From positions 1 to 7,876 of the forward strand of contig QNBI01000075.1 of assembly GCA_003641675.1 (NCBI GenBank): 7,876 nucleotides of DNA, in the 5' to 3' direction. Numbering within the stretch: position 1 is the stretch's first letter; each line of letters begins with the position of its first letter. The translations under genes and the position numbers were made by a program. The notes under the pieces are model-generated. The model was not told the DNA's origin. It ran no database searches and was given only the letters and a program-made list of their open reading frames with translations. The DNA comes from Spirochaetota bacterium. GTDB lineage: Bacteria; Spirochaetota; Spirochaetia; SZUA-6. This document shows positions 5,471 through 7,876 of this stretch, piece after piece.

Positions 5471-7594
5471 ATGAAAAATATTAAAAGCCTCATGGTCGCT
5501 TTTTTAATAGTTTTGTCCTCTTTTTTTCTCCCGGCCATTACATTCGGTCAGTCATCCCAGAATTTCTCGACACTGACTCTCTCCGTACGTCCAGAATATG
5601 AAATGCCTCTATTGGGAAGCGAAGAATACTTCGAAAGCGGTCTGGGAGGAAATTTTTCATTTGCATACAAGCCGCCGATATCGTTTCCTCTATATGCAAG
5701 CCTCGACTTAGGCTATACATACCGTCCCCTTAAGATAGAATGGGCCAATCCCCTTCATACTGCCACAGCAGGAGGCGGAATCGGGATGGACTACAGATTT
5801 CTGGGGAGACTTGCCGCAGATATCTATATAAAAGGCGGATATTATGAAACAGCAATTCAGAACTTAGACGGTGAAATAATCTACGGCGGCAATCCATACA
5901 TAGCTGCAGGGGGAGGCTTTTCCTTTTATCTGTCTCCCCGTTTCCGCATAGGGTTCGGCTCCTCCTACAAACAGTTATTCGGTAAACCGGATGACCTGGC
6001 TAAAGGGGTTACTTTTTACCTTGGAAGTTCATACAGGTTTCCCTTAAGCGGCTCCATAGATATTGAACCTGTAAAAGAAGAGCATGCAAAAATTAAGTTA
6101 TTAAAGATGAAAATTAATAATATATTCCCGGTTTTCTACAAGTACTACGACGACCACCCCATAGGAAAGGCCGCATTAGTTAATGAAGAAAGAGGAGAAA
6201 TTAAAAACATAGCGGTATCGTTCTTTATTAAACAGTATATGGATAATCCGAAGACTTATAAAATTTTAAAACCGCTTAAAAAGGGAGGAACCCGCTGGGT
6301 CGATGTATATGCCCTCTTTAATGAAAAGGTATTAAATATTACAGAGGGGACAAAGGTATCGTCCGAACTTTCCATAGAGTACGACTTTAAAGACAACCAT
6401 AAGAAAAAAACTCTAATAACTACTGTATCAATTGCAAACAGGAACGCATCTATCTGGGATGACGACAGAAGAGCTGCCGCTTTTATAACAGCGCGCGACC
6501 CGGTTGTTCTTAAGCTCAGCAAAAATCTTGCCGGCATAATCCGCGAAGAACAGAACAGAGTATTCGGAAAAAACTTAATGCTCCTTGCCGCTGTTCATAA
6601 TGCACTTTCTATTTACGGGACAACCTATGTAATAGACCCCAATACCCCTTATAAAGATTTCCACGAAAAGAAAGAGGCAGTAGATTTTCTCCAGTTTCCC
6701 AGGCAGACCCTTGAATACAAGGCAGGTGACTGCGACGATTTGTCTATCCTGTACTCCTCACTGCTGGAAGCATCAAGTGTTAGTACTGCCCTAATTACCG
6801 TACCCGGCCACATCTATATAGCGGCGGACCTCGGAATAACCCCGAAGCAGGCAAAGGATATATTCTATAATACAAATGACCTTATAATCAGGAATAACAG
6901 AGTCTGGCTTCCCTTTGAAGTTACCATGATTCAGGCTCCATTTTCAAAAGCATGGAAGGAAGGGGCGAGGGAGTGGAATAAATACCTGCCTCTTAAAAAG
7001 GTCGGCTTCTATCCGGTTGCAGATGCGTGGCGCGTTTTTGAACCTGTAGGCTTGCCGGGAAGTTCTTCGGGAATTGAGCTTCCCCGTATAAACAAAGTTA
7101 AAACTGCCTTTTCCGCGGACCTAAACTCTGTGGTAAGACAGGAGATCAAAAATAAAGCGGAAGACTTAAAGACAAGGATAGCGAAGAGCGGCAGCTTTCG
7201 GCTTATTAACAGGCTGGGAATACTCTATGCCCGTTACAGCCTGTACGGAGATGCAGAATCACAGTTTAAGAGACTGCTTGAAAAAACCCGCTACAGGGAA
7301 ACCGCACTTATTAATATCGGCAATATCCGGTACAAAAAGGGAGATTTTAACGGGGCATTAAAATATTATAAAAAGGTAGAGGAGAATCAGACTGATAATT
7401 CAAAATTGCTTCTTAACATTTCCAGAACGTATTATCAACTGGGAAAATTCCAGGATGCCCGGAAACTCTACGAGCAGGTGAGCATTATATCTCCCGAGCT
7501 TGCAAGGGGGTATCAGTACCTCGGGACTAAAAATGAGATAACTTCGCGCGCCTCAAACGCAGAAGAGGAAGGAAACGTACTATGGCAGGAATAA
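5471..7594 (+). CDS. Envelope protein: outer-membrane beta-barrel, transglutaminase-like domain and TPRs in one chain
   Basis: I know of no name for this 707-residue protein. A signal peptide (1-26, cleavage probably after TFG) is followed by about eight alternating, glycine- and aromatic-rich strands (28-190) ending in TFYLGSSYRF, which looks like the terminal Phe beta-signal of an OmpA/OmpX-sized outer-membrane barrel. Residues 205-340 look like an Ig-type beta-sandwich ending in a NASIWDDDRRAAAFIT segment. Residues 355-530 are transglutaminase-like, with AGDCDDLSILYSSLLE (nucleophile Cys421), VPGHIYIA (His447) and WLPFEVT (Glu483 in place of the usual Asp). Cys421 is the only cysteine. Three TPR-like helix pairs follow (about 577-677: RLGILYARYSLYGDAESQF, NIGNIRYKKGDFNGALKYY, NISRTYYQLGKFQDARKLY). 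Presumably the barrel anchors the protein and the rest is periplasmic, acting as a peptidase, transamidase or inactive binding module. It shares 13 bases with the lipoprotein gene downstream. Confidence 0.8.
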   Translation: MKNIKSLMVAFLIVLSSFFLPAITFGQSSQNFSTLTLSVRPEYEMPLLGSEEYFESGLGGNFSFAYKPPISFPLYASLDLGYTYRPLKIEWANPLHTATAGGGIGMDYRFLGRLAADIYIKGGYYETAIQNLDGEIIYGGNPYIAAGGGFSFYLSPRFRIGFGSSYKQLFGKPDDLAKGVTFYLGSSYRFPLSGSIDIEPVKEEHAKIKLLKMKINNIFPVFYKYYDDHPIGKAALVNEERGEIKNIAVSFFIKQYMDNPKTYKILKPLKKGGTRWVDVYALFNEKVLNITEGTKVSSELSIEYDFKDNHKKKTLITTVSIANRNASIWDDDRRAAAFITARDPVVLKLSKNLAGIIREEQNRVFGKNLMLLAAVHNALSIYGTTYVIDPNTPYKDFHEKKEAVDFLQFPRQTLEYKAGDCDDLSILYSSLLEASSVSTALITVPGHIYIAADLGITPKQAKDIFYNTNDLIIRNNRVWLPFEVTMIQAPFSKAWKEGAREWNKYLPLKKVGFYPVADAWRVFEPVGLPGSSSGIELPRINKVKTAFSADLNSVVRQEIKNKAEDLKTRIAKSGSFRLINRLGILYARYSLYGDAESQFKRLLEKTRYRETALINIGNIRYKKGDFNGALKYYKKVEENQTDNSKLLLNISRTYYQLGKFQDARKLYEQVSIISPELARGYQYLGTKNEITSRASNAEEEGNVLWQE

Positions 7595-7876
7595 TTAGGA
7601 TACATAGAAAACTATTTAACACAATTTTTCATTTTGTTCTGTTGCCTTTATCGCTTTTATTCGTCCTGCTATCTGCATGCGAAAACCCTGTTCAGGATTT
7701 TATCGGAACCAACCTTTTCGGTCCCTTATACAATCTTGAAGTTAAAAAACTTGCACAAACAGAGGCTGTTAATTACGTATTTTCTGTTGCTACATACGGC
7801 GATTATATAATGGTGGGTGCACCGGCAAACCACAGCAACATGGCAGCAACAGAATCGGCCTATATTTACCATAAAA
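7582..7876 (+). CDS. Lipoprotein, probably with FG-GAP/beta-propeller repeats (3' end outside window)
   Basis: The ATG at 7582 lies 13 bases inside the end of the previous gene and is preceded by AGGAAGG with about eight bases of spacing. The frame stays open for 98 codons to the window edge. A basic start (RIHRK) and a hydrophobic stretch (about 15-30) lead to LSAC, with Cys33 the lipidation site, so the protein should be exported and lipid-anchored. About 30 residues later YVFSVATYGDYIMVGAPAN and ESAYIYHK match the FG-GAP/integrin-type repeat pattern (a gap-VA..GDy..VGAP core followed by an aYiy strand), which builds seven-bladed propellers used for binding. Only one repeat is inside the window, so propeller size and ligand are unknown. 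The overlap suggests coupled translation with the barrel-transglutaminase protein. Confidence 0.75.
   Translation, partial: MAGIIRIHRKLFNTIFHFVLLPLSLLFVLLSACENPVQDFIGTNLFGPLYNLEVKKLAQTEAVNYVFSVATYGDYIMVGAPANHSNMAATESAYIYHK

Noticed and set aside
5538..6537. Minus-strand open frames inside the barrel-transglutaminase gene
   Set aside because: They lie opposite a frame with clear domains and show no features of their own.

Overview
The window looks like a stretch of chromosome from a Gram-negative (diderm), moderately AT-rich bacterium. A spirochaete-like lineage is my best guess. The diderm call rests on a gene with an eight-strand outer-membrane barrel plus a lipoprotein with a canonical lipobox. 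The spirochaete guess rests on general resemblance of the barrel/transglutaminase/TPR protein, the FG-GAP lipoprotein and the long uracil-DNA glycosylase to proteins I associate with that phylum. It is inference, not something the sequence proves.

Left part (1-2316, + strand): the window opens inside the last part of a TctA-type permease (tripartite tricarboxylate transporter). Its stop codon overlaps the start of a HAD-family phosphatase by 4 bases (ATGA). Directly after the phosphatase lies what I read as the wreck of a sigma-factor/anti-sigma pair. It consists of a frameshifted sigma region-4 fragment with no region 2 and no good start (954-1221), then an open reading frame for a zinc-finger anti-sigma-like domain with two changed metal-ligand positions and no convincing start codon (1205-1507). 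A plausible promoter follows, then a family-4-type uracil-DNA glycosylase with an extra cysteine-rich C-terminal domain.

Middle part (2331-5237, - strand): the ribosome-associated GTPase TypA/BipA and an aldo/keto reductase. TypA converges on the glycosylase gene with only 14 bases between the stop codons. The 138-base gap between the reductase and TypA holds three tandem 9-base units and an 8-bp hairpin that includes the reductase stop codon.

Right part (5238-7876): an AT-rich divergent intergenic region carries a well-spaced sigma70-type promoter (5345-5373). It drives a 707-residue envelope protein made of a signal peptide, an eight-strand barrel, a beta-rich domain, a transglutaminase-like domain with Cys421/His447/Glu483, and C-terminal TPRs. 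The next gene, a lipoprotein starting what looks like an FG-GAP beta-propeller, overlaps it by 13 bases and runs off the window. These two probably form a translationally coupled envelope unit of unknown function.

Most genes here are ordinary. The items most worth a second look are the barrel-transglutaminase-TPR fusion with its coupled FG-GAP lipoprotein, the decayed sigma/anti-sigma locus, and the unusual motif 1 and C-terminal domain of the uracil-DNA glycosylase.
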